A stretch of DNA of 64,000 nucleotides from JAFEDN01 sp963844565 (GCA_963844565.1 CAWJON010000002.1:2046001-2110000); one strand, 5' to 3'; positions 18,019 through 28,089 are shown, numbered from the stretch's first letter. Notes: generated by a model not told the origin, from the sequence alone. Numbers and translations are program-made.

Positions 18019-18924
18019 GGTGGCAAGAGATTAAATTCATTATAAATAGTTAATTTCTCTTCTTTGAAATCAATTTGGGTATAAGGGCCACCGTTTTTTG
18101 ATAAAAATTCCATCTGTTTTTTATTAAATAAAAAATTAACCGCCTTGTAAACCAAAAAACTTTTTCCAGTCATTGTTTCCCCATAAAGGGCAAAGGCAGT
18201 TTTTCCAGGAATTTTCTGTTTTTTTTCCGCATAATACAAATAACATTGTAAGAATTTAAATAAACTAAATAAAAATAGATGTATTTGGTCAATACGAAAA
18301 ATGGCTGAATTACTTTCTAGAAACTCATTAATAAAACGAATAATTTCAGAGTCCGGAAAAGTTGTATACATTCCCATCAACCATTGAATCAAAGCTTGTT
18401 GGACATTAAAATTTTTAATTGAAGATAAAGTTAGCTCCACGGATTCCGCAAATTTGTTCAGCAATGAGATTTCTAAATCAATTGACGTTGATTTTTGTTC
18501 TAATGGATAGTCATAAGCAGCAACTAGACCAATAATAGTTAAATAGTCCTCAACTTTGAGATGAATATCACAGTTCTCCAGCCAATTTTTTAAACGGCGC
18601 AGTAAACTAGGCAAATTGGTATGACTGATGGGATCTGGTGTATCTAGTTTTTCAGATCGAATTAAAGGCATTAAGATCTTTTCCTCAATTTGATCATAAT
18701 CGAGAGGTTCATAATAAATGGTCGCAGCTTGATTATCCCAACAAGTTTTAATTGAGTGCTTGTTTTTAAAAAAAACAATCACATGATTTTTGCTAATTTT
18801 GATGGTTTCTGAATTCGGCAGCAGCCACTCTGTATTTGATGAAAACGCCTGTAAAAACCACAGGGTTTTCGAAGTAATTTCGCCATCAAAAATAAAAATA
18901 TTCAGCTGGCCATCGTTTTTTCTT
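18015..18924 (-). pseudogene. Dynein-like AAA+ ATPase, 3' fragment (frameshifted)
   Basis: The open frame runs from a TGA at 18924 to 18015, but its first usable start is a GTG at 18782. Residues before that GTG matter: they contain IFIFDGEI (Walker B-like), then WLLPNSETIKI, and ATIYYEPLDYDQIEE after the GTG. This reproduces the AAA1/AAA2 pattern of dynein heavy chain (FDG.., nGE.I, ..F.., .A(T/S)..Y.EP). Further on, LYGETMTGKSFLVYKAVNFL is a Walker A of the next AAA module. The upstream half of the module is in another frame, lost by one A in a run at 18916-18921. A shorter intact protein from 18782 is possible but would miss its Walker B. Confidence 0.55.
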
Positions 18925-19006
18925 CACGACTCCATTCCATAAAATCTTTTTCGAAATGGATAAAATGAGAAGAATTATGTAGCGTGTATGACCAAACATT
19001 TGCTTC

Positions 19007-19825
19007 TTAGCGACTTCTCAATAGCTGAGAGAGATTGTTTTTTTGCCAGTTATCAGCGCCTACACAGCCGATTAAATTATGCTGTTTAATTAATGCTAAT
19101 AATCCCGTATCATTTTTTAATGGAGAAATAACGGAAGAAGGAAGGACTGAGCTAATAATCTGAGTTTTTCTCGGTAAATATTGAAGCCATGTGCTTTTAC
19201 TCACCTCTTTAGCCGAAACAACCAAAATAACCTTGCCACCGGTTTTTGCCGGTTGTAGCCAGTCACCATTCCAATCTCTATACCCTAAAGAGCTACCAAA
19301 GAAGTTTTGAAGAGATTCTCTAAGTTCCGGGTGTCTGCCCAAACCGGTTATAATAACCGTATCCTTTGCGATCAAACATTTATTTAAATAATGGATAAAA
19401 CGGATATCATGCCCGGAAAGATGAATAACTTTTTCCGATCTAGTTTCAGTAATTAATTGCTTAACGACTTGGTCTTGTTCGTCTTTTTCAAAGACGACTA
19501 CGCTTACCCAAGGTTTAGTTTCTAATTTCTTTTCCTCTATTTCCAATCTAAATGAAACTTTTTCAATTAATGGCAGTATCTGTCTGGGGATGGGAACATT
19601 GTTCAGAATGTACAAATTATCAAGCTCGATTTCCTGACTTAATAAATAAAATTGACTTTCAGGCAAAGGGCCGTTGATAATCCAATTTATTTTTTGTTTT
19701 TCACGCACTGCTTTTGCCAAAGCGCCCGCGCTATCTTCATAGAAAAAACTTTCTTTATCTTCAGGTTGTACTCTAATGATCGTTTTAAACAAAGCATTAA
19801 CCGTATAAGCATTGACCCACATCAC
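19007..19825 (-). pseudogene. AAA+-like protein, middle fragment ended by an in-frame stop
   Basis: 272 residues from GTG 19825 (ATG at 19822 follows). After the TAA at 19007 the same frame stays open for about 33 codons (EANVWSYTLHNSSHF... DFMEWSREEK) and then connects, by one missing A, to the dynein-like frame of the next fragment. So the stop probably interrupts a once longer gene. Inside, LVVSAKEVSKSTWLQYLP and VIITGLGRHPELRESLQNFF suggest AAA-type beta-strand/sensor elements, but no clean Walker A is present; LIGCVGADNWQKNNL could be a degenerate one. Open frame also extends upstream of 19825 without an ATG. Confidence 0.45.
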
Positions 19826-19848
19826 CTCTTGTAATTTTTGGGCATCGC

Positions 19849-20283
19849 TTAAACTAAATGACGCCTGCCATCACGGTCTTTTGGATAATTACCTAAAATA
19901 GTTTGCAACTCATCAATCGTTCTAAAACCACAATCTAAAATAGCGGACGAATCAGCTTCAGATTGCAAACTAATTGGCAGTCTTGATTCAATAACAGGAA
20001 ACTTAAATTCAATAGGTATAGTGCATGACTGTTGATAACGACCAATCTGGGCTGCGCTAATTTTGGAAGTTTTTAAGGTTAACTTAGATTCCACTGGGGT
20101 AATGCCGATTATTTTCAATTCCTGAGCAACTTTAATTTCTTTCCAGGAATAATAGTCAAAAATATCATTGATACCTTCGGAATTTTCTAATGCGTAAAAT
20201 ACACAAAGCACACCATCCTCAGATGCAATACAGCGCAGAAAATCGCCGGATTGTACGTTGATACGGCTGTTTTCAAAGATCAA
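19849..20283 (-). pseudogene. 5' fragment of the disrupted AAA+ gene or hypothetical protein
   Basis: 144 residues with no ATG at all; the only start is a TTG at 20283, seven bases after and in frame with the pdxJ stop. A shift of one base near its end joins it to the frame of the next fragment (SLSDAQKLQEVMWVN). No domain recognised. Lack of a start codon and ribosome-binding site right behind pdxJ suggests that the original 5' end was lost and the rest is drifting. Confidence 0.35.
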
Positions 20284-20289
20284 TTGAAA

Positions 20290-21018
20290 TTAAAGTATTA
20301 TCAGCGACTTCATTTTTTTAACAGCTTCGGTTATTCCGGTAAACAAAGCCATGGAGATAATACTGTGGCCGATATTCAGTTCATTCATCTGCGGAATGAG
20401 AGCAATCGAACGAACATTCTCATAATGCAAACCATGACCGGCATTAATTATTAAGCCGCTTTGCACAGCTAATTTTGCCGCTTCTTTAATTTTTGCTAGT
20501 TCTTGTTGTCGGATCAGATCATTTTCAGCTTCGGCATAGGCGCCAGTTGAAAATTCTATCACCGGGACCCCACAGCGCTTGGAAGCCATAATTTGATTCA
20601 GATCCGGGTCGATAAACAAAGAAACTTCGATCCCTGCTTTAGCCAAACGCTGGCACGCTGCGCGAATAAAAATTTCTTGCCCAGCGACGTTCAATCCACC
20701 TTCCGTAGTCAGTTCAGCACGTTTTTCTGGTACCAAACAACATTTCTCCGGTTTGATTCGCTCCGCAATTTGAAACATTTCTTCGGTGGCCGCCATTTCT
20801 AAATTCATCATGACGCCAGTTTTTTTTAAAGCTTCAACGTCAGCATCTTGAATATGCCGGCGATCTTCCCGTAAATGTAAAGTAATACTGTCCGCGCCAG
20901 CTTTTATCGCCAATAAAGCGATTTCGGTTGGATCAGGATAAAGAGTGCCGCGAGTTTGACGGGCTGTAGCAACGTGGTCGATATTGACGCCTAACAAAGG
21001 TTTGATGGATTTGTGCAT
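20290..21018 (-). CDS. pdxJ: Pyridoxine 5'-phosphate synthase
   Basis: 242 residues. It condenses 1-deoxyxylulose 5-phosphate with 3-amino-2-oxopropyl phosphate to form pyridoxine phosphate. LLGVNIDHVATARQTRG is the family's N-terminal signature, followed by ITLHLREDRRHIQDAD, SLFIDPD and the C-terminal GHGLHYENV. It follows recO by 10 bases, as in other gammaproteobacteria. Confidence 0.96.
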   Translation of the reverse strand: MHKSIKPLLGVNIDHVATARQTRGTLYPDPTEIALLAIKAGADSITLHLREDRRHIQDADVEALKKTGVMMNLEMAATEEMFQIAERIKPEKCCLVPEKRAELTTEGGLNVAGQEIFIRAACQRLAKAGIEVSLFIDPDLNQIMASKRCGVPVIEFSTGAYAEAENDLIRQQELAKIKEAAKLAVQSGLIINAGHGLHYENVRSIALIPQMNELNIGHSIISMALFTGITEAVKKMKSLIIL

Positions 21019-21028
21019 ATTCTTCCCC

Positions 21029-21706
21029 TCAAAATAGCTCTCTACTTTTTAATGGCTTATTACCTAAATGGCGGCCTAGCACCAAACGCATCAAGCGCTT
21101 GGCGGCAATGATGTCTTCAGGATTATCCCATCTTTCTTCTTTTAGCGCCAACAAGCTGCTGCCAGAAAAAACTTGTTCTTGTAACTTCAGCGGATGAGTT
21201 TTTAAAAAACCACGATCCGGCAACCATTGGTAAAAAGCATCATCCGCGACTTCGCTAAAAGATATCCCATATCCCAAATGTTCTAACAGGCGTTTTTCAA
21301 AACGTCTTAAAATACTAGTTATTTCTTGAGTTTTAATTAAAGCAGTCAACGCATTTTCATAATCGGCAAAGATATTGGGATAAGGATCTTCGTGTGGCAC
21401 TAATCGCAACAACAATTCGTTTAAATAAAAAGCGCATAACAATGCTTGGCCTTCCAAGGGATAAGGCAAGCCATTTTGTTCCATCTGATTTAAGGTCATT
21501 AATTCGCTGCGACCGCTCCAAGAAACCAATAATGGCGAAAACAACTGCAAATTGCCTTTATAGCGAGATTTAGGACCACGAGCGCTGCGGGCAACAGCGG
21601 CAATTCTGCCATGCTGTTTAGATATCAATTCCAGAATTAAACTGCTGTTTCGATAAGGGCGATGATGTAACACATAGACAGGATTGAGCTCGACACGGGT
21701 GGTCAC
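21029..21706 (-). CDS. recO: DNA repair protein RecO
   Basis: 225 residues. The N-terminal OB fold (VYVLHHRPYRNSSLILEL... GRIAAVARSARGPKSRY) and the helical part with YLNELLLRLVPHEDPYPNIF are typical. RecO loads RecA with RecR at gaps. It begins immediately after the era stop with no spacer. Confidence 0.94.
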   Translation of the reverse strand: MTTRVELNPVYVLHHRPYRNSSLILELISKQHGRIAAVARSARGPKSRYKGNLQLFSPLLVSWSGRSELMTLNQMEQNGLPYPLEGQALLCAFYLNELLLRLVPHEDPYPNIFADYENALTALIKTQEITSILRRFEKRLLEHLGYGISFSEVADDAFYQWLPDRGFLKTHPLKLQEQVFSGSSLLALKEERWDNPEDIIAAKRLMRLVLGRHLGNKPLKSRELF

Positions 21707-22603
21707 TTAGAAATCCCCATAACCCAATTGATGCAGCCATTTTTCATTATCTTGCCAACCACTTTTGACCTTAACCCACAATCCCAAGAAAACTTTTTTT
21801 TCTAAATATTTTTCTAAATCAAGGCGAGCTTTTTGACCCACCATTTTTAAACGTTCGCCATTTTCACCAATGACAATGGGTTTTTGACTGGATTTTTCCA
21901 CCCAAATAATGGCGGAAATCCTTGTAATTTCAGGTTGCTCTTCAAAAGCCTCAATGGTGACGGTTAATGAATAGGGGAGCTCTTGACCTAATAAACGCAT
22001 CAATTTTTCACGCACGAGCTCAGCGGCCATGAATCGATCGTTGCGATCAGTTAACTGATCTTCTGGAAAAAAAGGCGGTTGTTCAGGTAAACAGGTGCGC
22101 ACTGAATCCATTAACGCGTGGAGTTGATCGCCGTTTTTTGCGCTGATCGGAACAATCTTAAAAAAGGGATAAAGTTTCGCTGCGTCTTGCATATACGGTA
22201 ATAACAGTTTTCGATCAGTCATTTTATCAATTTTATTCACCGCTAAAATAACTGGCGTCTTTATTTTTTGTAAATATTCTAAGATTTGATCGTCTTGCTC
22301 AACCCAACGACGCGCATCAACCACCAGAATGATGACATCGACATCGTGTAAGGCAGATAAAGCAGCTTTATTCATTAATCGATTTAATACTCGACCGCCG
22401 CCGGCATGAATGCCAGGCGTATCGACAAAAATAAATTGTGTTTCTGCGTCGGTTTTTAATCCTAAAATTCGATGCCGGGTAGTTTGCGGTTTACGCGAGG
22501 TGATACTAATTTTCACCCCCATAAAATGGTTCAACAACGTTGATTTGCCTACATTAGGGCGACCAATGATTGATACATAACCTGTTCTAAATGGTGGTTT
22601 CAT
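21707..22603 (-). CDS. era: GTPase Era
   Basis: 298 residues. G1 GRPNVGKSTLLNHF, G2 region TTRHRI, G3 VDTPGI, G4 NKID, then a C-terminal KH domain (IGENGERLKMVGQKAR). It binds the 16S rRNA 3' end during 30S maturation. The ATG overlaps the rnc stop by 4 bases, and the rnc-era pairing is conserved in proteobacteria. Confidence 0.97.
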   Translation of the reverse strand: MKPPFRTGYVSIIGRPNVGKSTLLNHFMGVKISITSRKPQTTRHRILGLKTDAETQFIFVDTPGIHAGGGRVLNRLMNKAALSALHDVDVIILVVDARRWVEQDDQILEYLQKIKTPVILAVNKIDKMTDRKLLLPYMQDAAKLYPFFKIVPISAKNGDQLHALMDSVRTCLPEQPPFFPEDQLTDRNDRFMAAELVREKLMRLLGQELPYSLTVTIEAFEEQPEITRISAIIWVEKSSQKPIVIGENGERLKMVGQKARLDLEKYLEKKVFLGLWVKVKSGWQDNEKWLHQLGYGDF

Positions 22604-23267
22604 GATAATAAATCCAAATAATGCCGAGCCGCTAACTGTTCGGCTCGACGGCGGCTAGTGCTTACCCCTTCAGCTTGATCAGGTAAGCCCTCAATTTGAC
22701 AAACCACGCGAAAAGTTAATTCATGCGGCTTGCCGGTCATATGAGCTTGGTAAGCAGGCAATGGAAATTTGTGTGCTTGAGCCCATTCTTGCAAAAGACT
22801 TTTAGGGTCTTTTGAGAAATGTTTTTCAGTCAATTGTTCCAGACGATTTCCGTACCATTGAAAAATGCAACGCCTACAAGAATCCAAGGAACTATCCAAG
22901 AAAACGGCGCCAATTAAAGCTTCTAATGCGTCGGCAAGAATAGACTCACGTTCTTGGCCGCCGCTTTTTTTTCTCCAAGACCAAGCGTAAGATATGCGCC
23001 TAAATCTAATTCTTTCGCCATTTTCGCTAACACTGTGCCATTGACTAATAATGAACGCATGCGACTTAATTCGCCTTCTTGGGCCTGCGGATAGTCTTGA
23101 TAAATGGCCTCAGCAATTACTGCACTTAAAATAGCGTCGCCTAAAAACTCCAGACGTTCGTTGTGTGGGGCGCCCGCACTTCGGTGACGCAAAGCCGTTG
23201 TTAACAAATCTAAATTTTTAAACTTATAATCAATCGCCACACAAAGTGGCTCTAAATCAATTGTCAT
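22600..23267 (-). pseudogene. rnc: Ribonuclease III gene with a -1 frameshift in an A8 run
   Basis: Start ATG at 23267 overlaps the lepB stop by one base (TAATG). The first frame encodes the nuclease domain with the signature NERLEFLGDAIL and stops early at 22923. The second frame, from about 22965, restores ESILADALEALIGAVFLDS and continues through the double-stranded-RNA-binding domain to LARHYLDLL at 22600. The two are separated by loss of one A in the run at 22965-22972 (eight A on the coding strand; nine are needed). All else is conserved, which suggests a recent event, an assembly error or rescue by slippage. Flanking lepB and era are intact. Confidence 0.9.
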
Positions 23268-24055
23268 TAATGAATTACCATCCCAATCCGATTCCAACGG
23301 ATTTTATGGATTCCTTCTGCATTGGAATCCCAACTCATAAAAATCCAAAAAGCTTGACCAATTAAATCTTCTTCCGGCACAAATCCCCAACTACGGCTAT
23401 CACCACTATCATCTCGGTTATCGCCCATGGCGAAGTAATGGGCTGCCGGAACAACAACATCAATATTTTGCGTTTCGCCGCCTTCAGGCTCCACATAAAT
23501 CAAATGTTTTATACCCTCTAAATTTTCTTCCATCAAATTCATAGGAAAATAAACACCATTTTCATCGATATAATGCGTATGTTCTATAAGTTTTTGTTTT
23601 TCTTCATGTCCATTAATGTACAATACCTTATTCAAATATTGAATATGATCACCCGGAACGCCGATCACACGTTTAACATACGTTAATTGTGGGTTGGGCG
23701 GAAAGCGGAACAAGAAAATTTGCCCTCGTTGCGGCTCATGCACGGGAATAATTTTAGTGTTGGTCACCGGCAGCCGAAGACCATATTCATATTGTTTAAC
23801 GGCGATTAAATCGCCTGGCACTACCGTAGGCGCTAATGAACTGGTGGGCACGCGATAAGGTTGAACGATGAAAGAACGAATCACCAATACTAACAATAAT
23901 ACCGGGAAGAAGGCTCTAGCGTAATCAACCAATATCGGCATTTTTCCATCGACTTCACGACGTTTTTTCGCAAAAAATAATATGTCGATTAATGAAATTA
24001 TTCCGGTCAATACCACCACTAATGTCAAGTAAAAAGTAAAATCAATCACTACCAT
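23267..24055 (-). CDS. lepB: Signal peptidase I
   Basis: 262 residues. Two N-terminal membrane helices, then the periplasmic catalytic domain. The catalytic serine lies in VPTSSLAPTVVPGD, where Leu replaces the usual Met after the serine; the lysine is in YVKRVIGVPGD, and box E is MGDNRDDSGDSR. It removes signal peptides from exported proteins. It follows lepA by 38 bases and overlaps rnc by one base. Confidence 0.95.
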   Translation of the reverse strand: MVVIDFTFYLTLVVVLTGIISLIDILFFAKKRREVDGKMPILVDYARAFFPVLLLVLVIRSFIVQPYRVPTSSLAPTVVPGDLIAVKQYEYGLRLPVTNTKIIPVHEPQRGQIFLFRFPPNPQLTYVKRVIGVPGDHIQYLNKVLYINGHEEKQKLIEHTHYIDENGVYFPMNLMEENLEGIKHLIYVEPEGGETQNIDVVVPAAHYFAMGDNRDDSGDSRSWGFVPEEDLIGQAFWIFMSWDSNAEGIHKIRWNRIGMVIH

Positions 24056-24093
24056 AATATTCTCTCACATTAATTAAATGTTAATACATAGCG

Positions 24094-25902
24094 CTAATCT
24101 TTATCCACTTTCAATACCGCTAAAAAAGCTTCTTGTGGAATAGAAATTTTACCCACTTGTTTCATGCGTTTTTTACCTGCTTTTTGTTTTTCTAATAATT
24201 TTCGTTTGCGAGTAATATCTCCGCCATAGCATTTAGCGATAACATTTTTACGTAATGCTTTAACTGTTTGCCGAGCAACAATTTTTCCACCAATTGCGGC
24301 TTGGATCGCTACTTCATACATTTGCCGTGGAATTAATTCTTTGAGCTTCGCTGCTAGTGCATTGCCGCGAGTAAAAGCATGGTCACGGTGGGTAATTGAA
24401 GTCAGTGCATCAACCCGTTCGCTATTAATCATCACATCCAATTTAACTAAATCTGCCACTTGAAAATGATGAAAGCTATAATCCAAAGAGGCAAAACCGC
24501 GGCTTACCGATTTCAATCGATCAAAAAAATCAAGCACGATTTCATTCATCGGCATTTCATACGTTAAAGACACTTGTTTTCCAGCATAGTTAATTTTTTT
24601 CTGCACTCCACGCCTTTCCATAGCTAAGGTAATGACATTTCCTAAGTATTCGCTTGGCACCAAAATGTGTGCCTCCGCAATCGGTTCACGAATTTCACTG
24701 ATCTTTCCAATTTCTGGCAATTGGCTTGGATTGTCCACATATAGAATTTCATTTTGTCGAGTCGCCACTTCATAAATTACGGTTGGCGCCGTGGTAATCA
24801 ATTCCAAATTGTATTCTCTTTCCAGGCGCTCTTGCACAATTTCCATATGCAGCATGCCCAAAAATCCGCAGCGAAATCCAAAACCTAATGCAGTAGAAGA
24901 TTCAGGCTCATAAAACAAAGCCGCATCGTTTAATTTCAATTTAGAAAGCGCTTCGCGAAAAGCTTCATAATCCTCAGCACTGATGGGAAATAAACCGGCA
25001 AAAACTTGTGGTTTAATTTGGGTAAACCCTGGCAAAGGTTCTTTAGCCGCTTGTTTCGTATGGGTAATGGTATCGCCAACCGGAGCTCCGAAAATATCTT
25101 TAATTCCAGCCACAACAAAACCAACTTCTCCAGCACGCAAGCTTTCCAACACAGTTCTTTTTGGCGTAAAAACGCCAATTTCATCAGCTGAATAATCTTT
25201 TCCGGTGGTAAAAATTCGAATCTTATCCGCTTTTTTAAGCGTTCCCTGGACAATACGCACCAAAGAAACCACCCCCAAATAGGTATCAAACCAGGAGTCA
25301 ATAATTAAAGCTTGTAACGGTGCATTGGGATCCCCTTTGGGCGGAGGGATGTATTTAATCAATTGCTCAAGCAATTCATGTATGCCAATACCATTTTTAG
25401 CGCTGACCTTCACCGCATGCATGGCTTCGATACCAATCACTTCTTCAATTTCTTGCATCACTCGTTCTGGCTCCGCCTGTGGTAAATCAATTTTGTTGAT
25501 CACCGGCAGCACTTCTAAACCTTGATCTAAAGCCGTGTAACAAGTAGCCACGGTCTGTGCTTCAACCCCTTGGCCAGCGTCGACCACCAACAGTGCGCCC
25601 TCACAAGCTGCTAATGACCGAGAGACTTCATAAGCGAAATCCACATGGCCAGGAGTATCGATAAAGTTTAATTGATAGGTTTGGCCGTCTTTGGCCTGAT
25701 AGTGCAAAGTTACACTTTGAGCTTTGATCGTAATGCCGCGCTCCCTCTCAATATCCATAGAATCAAGCACTTGAGAAACCATTTCGCGTTCCGACAATCC
25801 ACCACAAAGTTGAATCAGGCGGTCTGCTAAGGTCGATTTGCCATGGTCAATATGAGCAATGATAGAAAAATTACGAATTAAGTTCTGTGGCGTCTGTTTC
25901 AT
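24094..25902 (-). CDS. lepA: Elongation factor 4
   Basis: 602 residues. GTPase domain with AHIDHGKSTLADRL, DTPGHVDF and NKIDLPQ, EF-G-like domains II, III and V, and the LepA-specific C-terminal domain ending KAGKKRMKQVG. It acts on the ribosome under stress and in initiation. First gene of the lepA-lepB-rnc-era-recO-pdxJ operon. Confidence 0.97.
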   Translation of the reverse strand: MKQTPQNLIRNFSIIAHIDHGKSTLADRLIQLCGGLSEREMVSQVLDSMDIERERGITIKAQSVTLHYQAKDGQTYQLNFIDTPGHVDFAYEVSRSLAACEGALLVVDAGQGVEAQTVATCYTALDQGLEVLPVINKIDLPQAEPERVMQEIEEVIGIEAMHAVKVSAKNGIGIHELLEQLIKYIPPPKGDPNAPLQALIIDSWFDTYLGVVSLVRIVQGTLKKADKIRIFTTGKDYSADEIGVFTPKRTVLESLRAGEVGFVVAGIKDIFGAPVGDTITHTKQAAKEPLPGFTQIKPQVFAGLFPISAEDYEAFREALSKLKLNDAALFYEPESSTALGFGFRCGFLGMLHMEIVQERLEREYNLELITTAPTVIYEVATRQNEILYVDNPSQLPEIGKISEIREPIAEAHILVPSEYLGNVITLAMERRGVQKKINYAGKQVSLTYEMPMNEIVLDFFDRLKSVSRGFASLDYSFHHFQVADLVKLDVMINSERVDALTSITHRDHAFTRGNALAAKLKELIPRQMYEVAIQAAIGGKIVARQTVKALRKNVIAKCYGGDITRKRKLLEKQKAGKKRMKQVGKISIPQEAFLAVLKVDKD

Positions 25903-26011
25903 AGAAAAATCATTCTAACAAATCGATAGATTATAGCAATGAAGTTGACTACAACTAAAAAAGAGCATATCTTTGCCGTAACCATTATAAATGTAAATGG
26001 AGGACTTGATC

Positions 26012-27292
26012 ATGCGACAGGTACCTAAGTTTTTTTCTATCTTCACCGTGGTAATGTTTGCCGAAGTCGGTAATAATTTACTGACACCTATTTTGGCTTT
26101 TCTCTTTTTCTCGGAAAACAGTTCATTATTTTTATCAGGAACCGGAATAGCAAAACGAAGCTTGTTGTTCGGTTTGTGTCTCAGCTTATATAAAGCAGGC
26201 GGGGTTCTGGCCAATTTTCTCATCACCACTATTTCAGACTTCCGCGGACGTAAATTTGCTTTGTACTGTTCTCATACCGGATTGCTCACCCTTGCCTTAA
26301 TGGGAGGAGCGGCTCTGTATTTTCACAGCCCATTCTTATTAATTTCCGGTTTTTTTATCCTCAGTTTGCTGAACGCTAATCTGGCTACCGGTCCTGCAAT
26401 TATTAGCGATATAAGCCACGATGAAAATCGTGTCATCAATATGGCGACTATTCAATGTATCTTGGCCATGGGAGCTTGTCTTGGCCCGATGATCGGCGGG
26501 AAATTAGGAAGCCATCATTGGTTTTTTTCAACTGCGTACGTATTACCTTTTGCTGCAATAGGTTTAGTAGCCATCTTAAGTATATTTATACTTCAATTTT
26601 GCCCTGAAACTTTAGAATCCATCGCGCACGCAGGATTTAAAAATATTGATTTTCCTTTCAAAGAAATTTGGAAAGATTATCAAACAATGTTTTTATCTAA
26701 AAACATCCGTTGGCTACTGTTCTTACTGATTCTCTGCCAAATGAGCTGGAGTAGTTACTATGAATTTATTTCTCCAATTCTCAAAAATGTTTTTCATTTT
26801 TCACCCGCGCAGGTCGGCGTTTTTGTTGGACTCATCGCTTTTTGGTTAATCATCGCTTCTAGTATTGGCATTCGTTTTTTACTCAAATGGTTTAACCATC
26901 AACAATTAATCTGGCTTTCCTCATTGGCGCTAGCCATCGGGACCTTAATGAATTTAATTTCCGCTCAAAACCCAGCCGAATGGTGGGGACAACTGGGAAT
27001 CTGGTTTAGCGCTGTTCCCATCGCTATGGGTGATGTGATATTTTTTGCTTTATTCAGCAGTTTTCTCGCCCAAAACGTAAATGCAAAGCAACGCGGTAAA
27101 GCCATGGGCCTTACTTTGACACTGGCCACGCTGGTTTGGTCGCTGATGGCGCTCGCCGGCGGAGCTATTTTATCTTACCATTTCAATGGGATTTTTTGGT
27201 TGATTCCGCTTGGTTCTCTTGGGCTTTTGTCAGCCCTATGGTTTTCTGCTCAACCTTTTCGTTTTATGCAAAATTCTGGAGCTTTATTATGA
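26012..27292 (+). CDS. Major facilitator superfamily transporter
   Basis: 426 residues from ATG 26012, seven bases after GGAGGA (25999-26004); the ATG at 25997 contains that site and is rejected. About 12 membrane helices. The loop between helices 2 and 3 has TISDFRGRKFALYCS, an MFS A-motif, and helix 5 has LGPMIGGKLG, similar to motif C of drug:H+ antiporters. The substrate cannot be deduced. It overlaps coaX by 4 bases (ATGA), so the pair is co-translated, though a functional link to pantothenate is not evident. Confidence 0.85.
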   Translation: MRQVPKFFSIFTVVMFAEVGNNLLTPILAFLFFSENSSLFLSGTGIAKRSLLFGLCLSLYKAGGVLANFLITTISDFRGRKFALYCSHTGLLTLALMGGAALYFHSPFLLISGFFILSLLNANLATGPAIISDISHDENRVINMATIQCILAMGACLGPMIGGKLGSHHWFFSTAYVLPFAAIGLVAILSIFILQFCPETLESIAHAGFKNIDFPFKEIWKDYQTMFLSKNIRWLLFLLILCQMSWSSYYEFISPILKNVFHFSPAQVGVFVGLIAFWLIIASSIGIRFLLKWFNHQQLIWLSSLALAIGTLMNLISAQNPAEWWGQLGIWFSAVPIAMGDVIFFALFSSFLAQNVNAKQRGKAMGLTLTLATLVWSLMALAGGAILSYHFNGIFWLIPLGSLGLLSALWFSAQPFRFMQNSGALL

Positions 27293-28065
27293 TTCTTTGT
27301 TTAGATGTTGGAAATACGCATATTTACGGCGGCGTATTTTCCGAAGAAAAAATTGTGTTGCGTTTTCGATATGATACCAAACAAACCCACACTTCAGATC
27401 AACTGGGTGTTTTTTTTCGCAGTGTATTACGAGAAAATAATATTTCTGCCGACCAGATTAAACACATTGCCATTGCCTCAGTTGTACCCAGTATCGATTA
27501 TTCTTTACGTGCAGCCTGCATCAAATATTTTAAAATTGAGCCTTTTCTTTTAGAAGCGGGCGTTAAAACCGGCATAAAAATTAAAACCGATAATCCTGAA
27601 AAAGTTGGCGCTGATTTAATCGCTGAAGCGATTGCGGGGATACATCGTTACCCGAAAAAAAATCTAATTATCGCTGATTTTGGCACTGCCACTACTTATA
27701 TTGCCATCACAGAAAATCATGAATTTATCGGCGCAACGTTTCTACCTGGATTTAAAACTTCCATGGAAGCGTTAAATTTAAATACTGCCTCACTTCCTTC
27801 TGTTGAAATCGTGAAGCCCGAAAAAATTATTGGGCGTAATACGGTACAATGCATTCAGGCCGGTTTGTATTACAGCCAATTGGCAAGCCTTAAAGAAATT
27901 ACACAAAAAATCTCTGAGCAGTGCTTCTCTAATCAAAAACCTATTATCATTGGCACAGGCGGATTTTCATATTTATTAGAAGAAGAAAAAATCTTTACTG
28001 AACTTTCTCCAGATATTGTTTTAGAGGGCTTATATTTAGCGCTGATAAAAAACAGATCCATATAA
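27289..28065 (+). CDS. coaX: Type III pantothenate kinase
   Basis: 258 residues starting at ATG 27289 (MILCLDVGNTHIYGG) with GGAG eight bases upstream. It phosphorylates pantothenate in CoA synthesis. Motifs: DVGNTH phosphate loop, GADLIAEAIAG, IIADFGTATTY, and ATFLPGFKTSMEAL. The ASKHA fold is complete and its length is usual for CoaX. Confidence 0.95.
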   Translation: MILCLDVGNTHIYGGVFSEEKIVLRFRYDTKQTHTSDQLGVFFRSVLRENNISADQIKHIAIASVVPSIDYSLRAACIKYFKIEPFLLEAGVKTGIKIKTDNPEKVGADLIAEAIAGIHRYPKKNLIIADFGTATTYIAITENHEFIGATFLPGFKTSMEALNLNTASLPSVEIVKPEKIIGRNTVQCIQAGLYYSQLASLKEITQKISEQCFSNQKPIIIGTGGFSYLLEEEKIFTELSPDIVLEGLYLALIKNRSI

Positions 28066-28089
28066 AAACCTTCGGTTTATTGCATAAGA

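Noticed and set aside
23267..23297. Ten-codon upstream start for rnc
   Set aside because: That start lies inside lepB; the ATG at 23267 overlaps the lepB stop as TAATG and gives the usual RNase III N-terminus.
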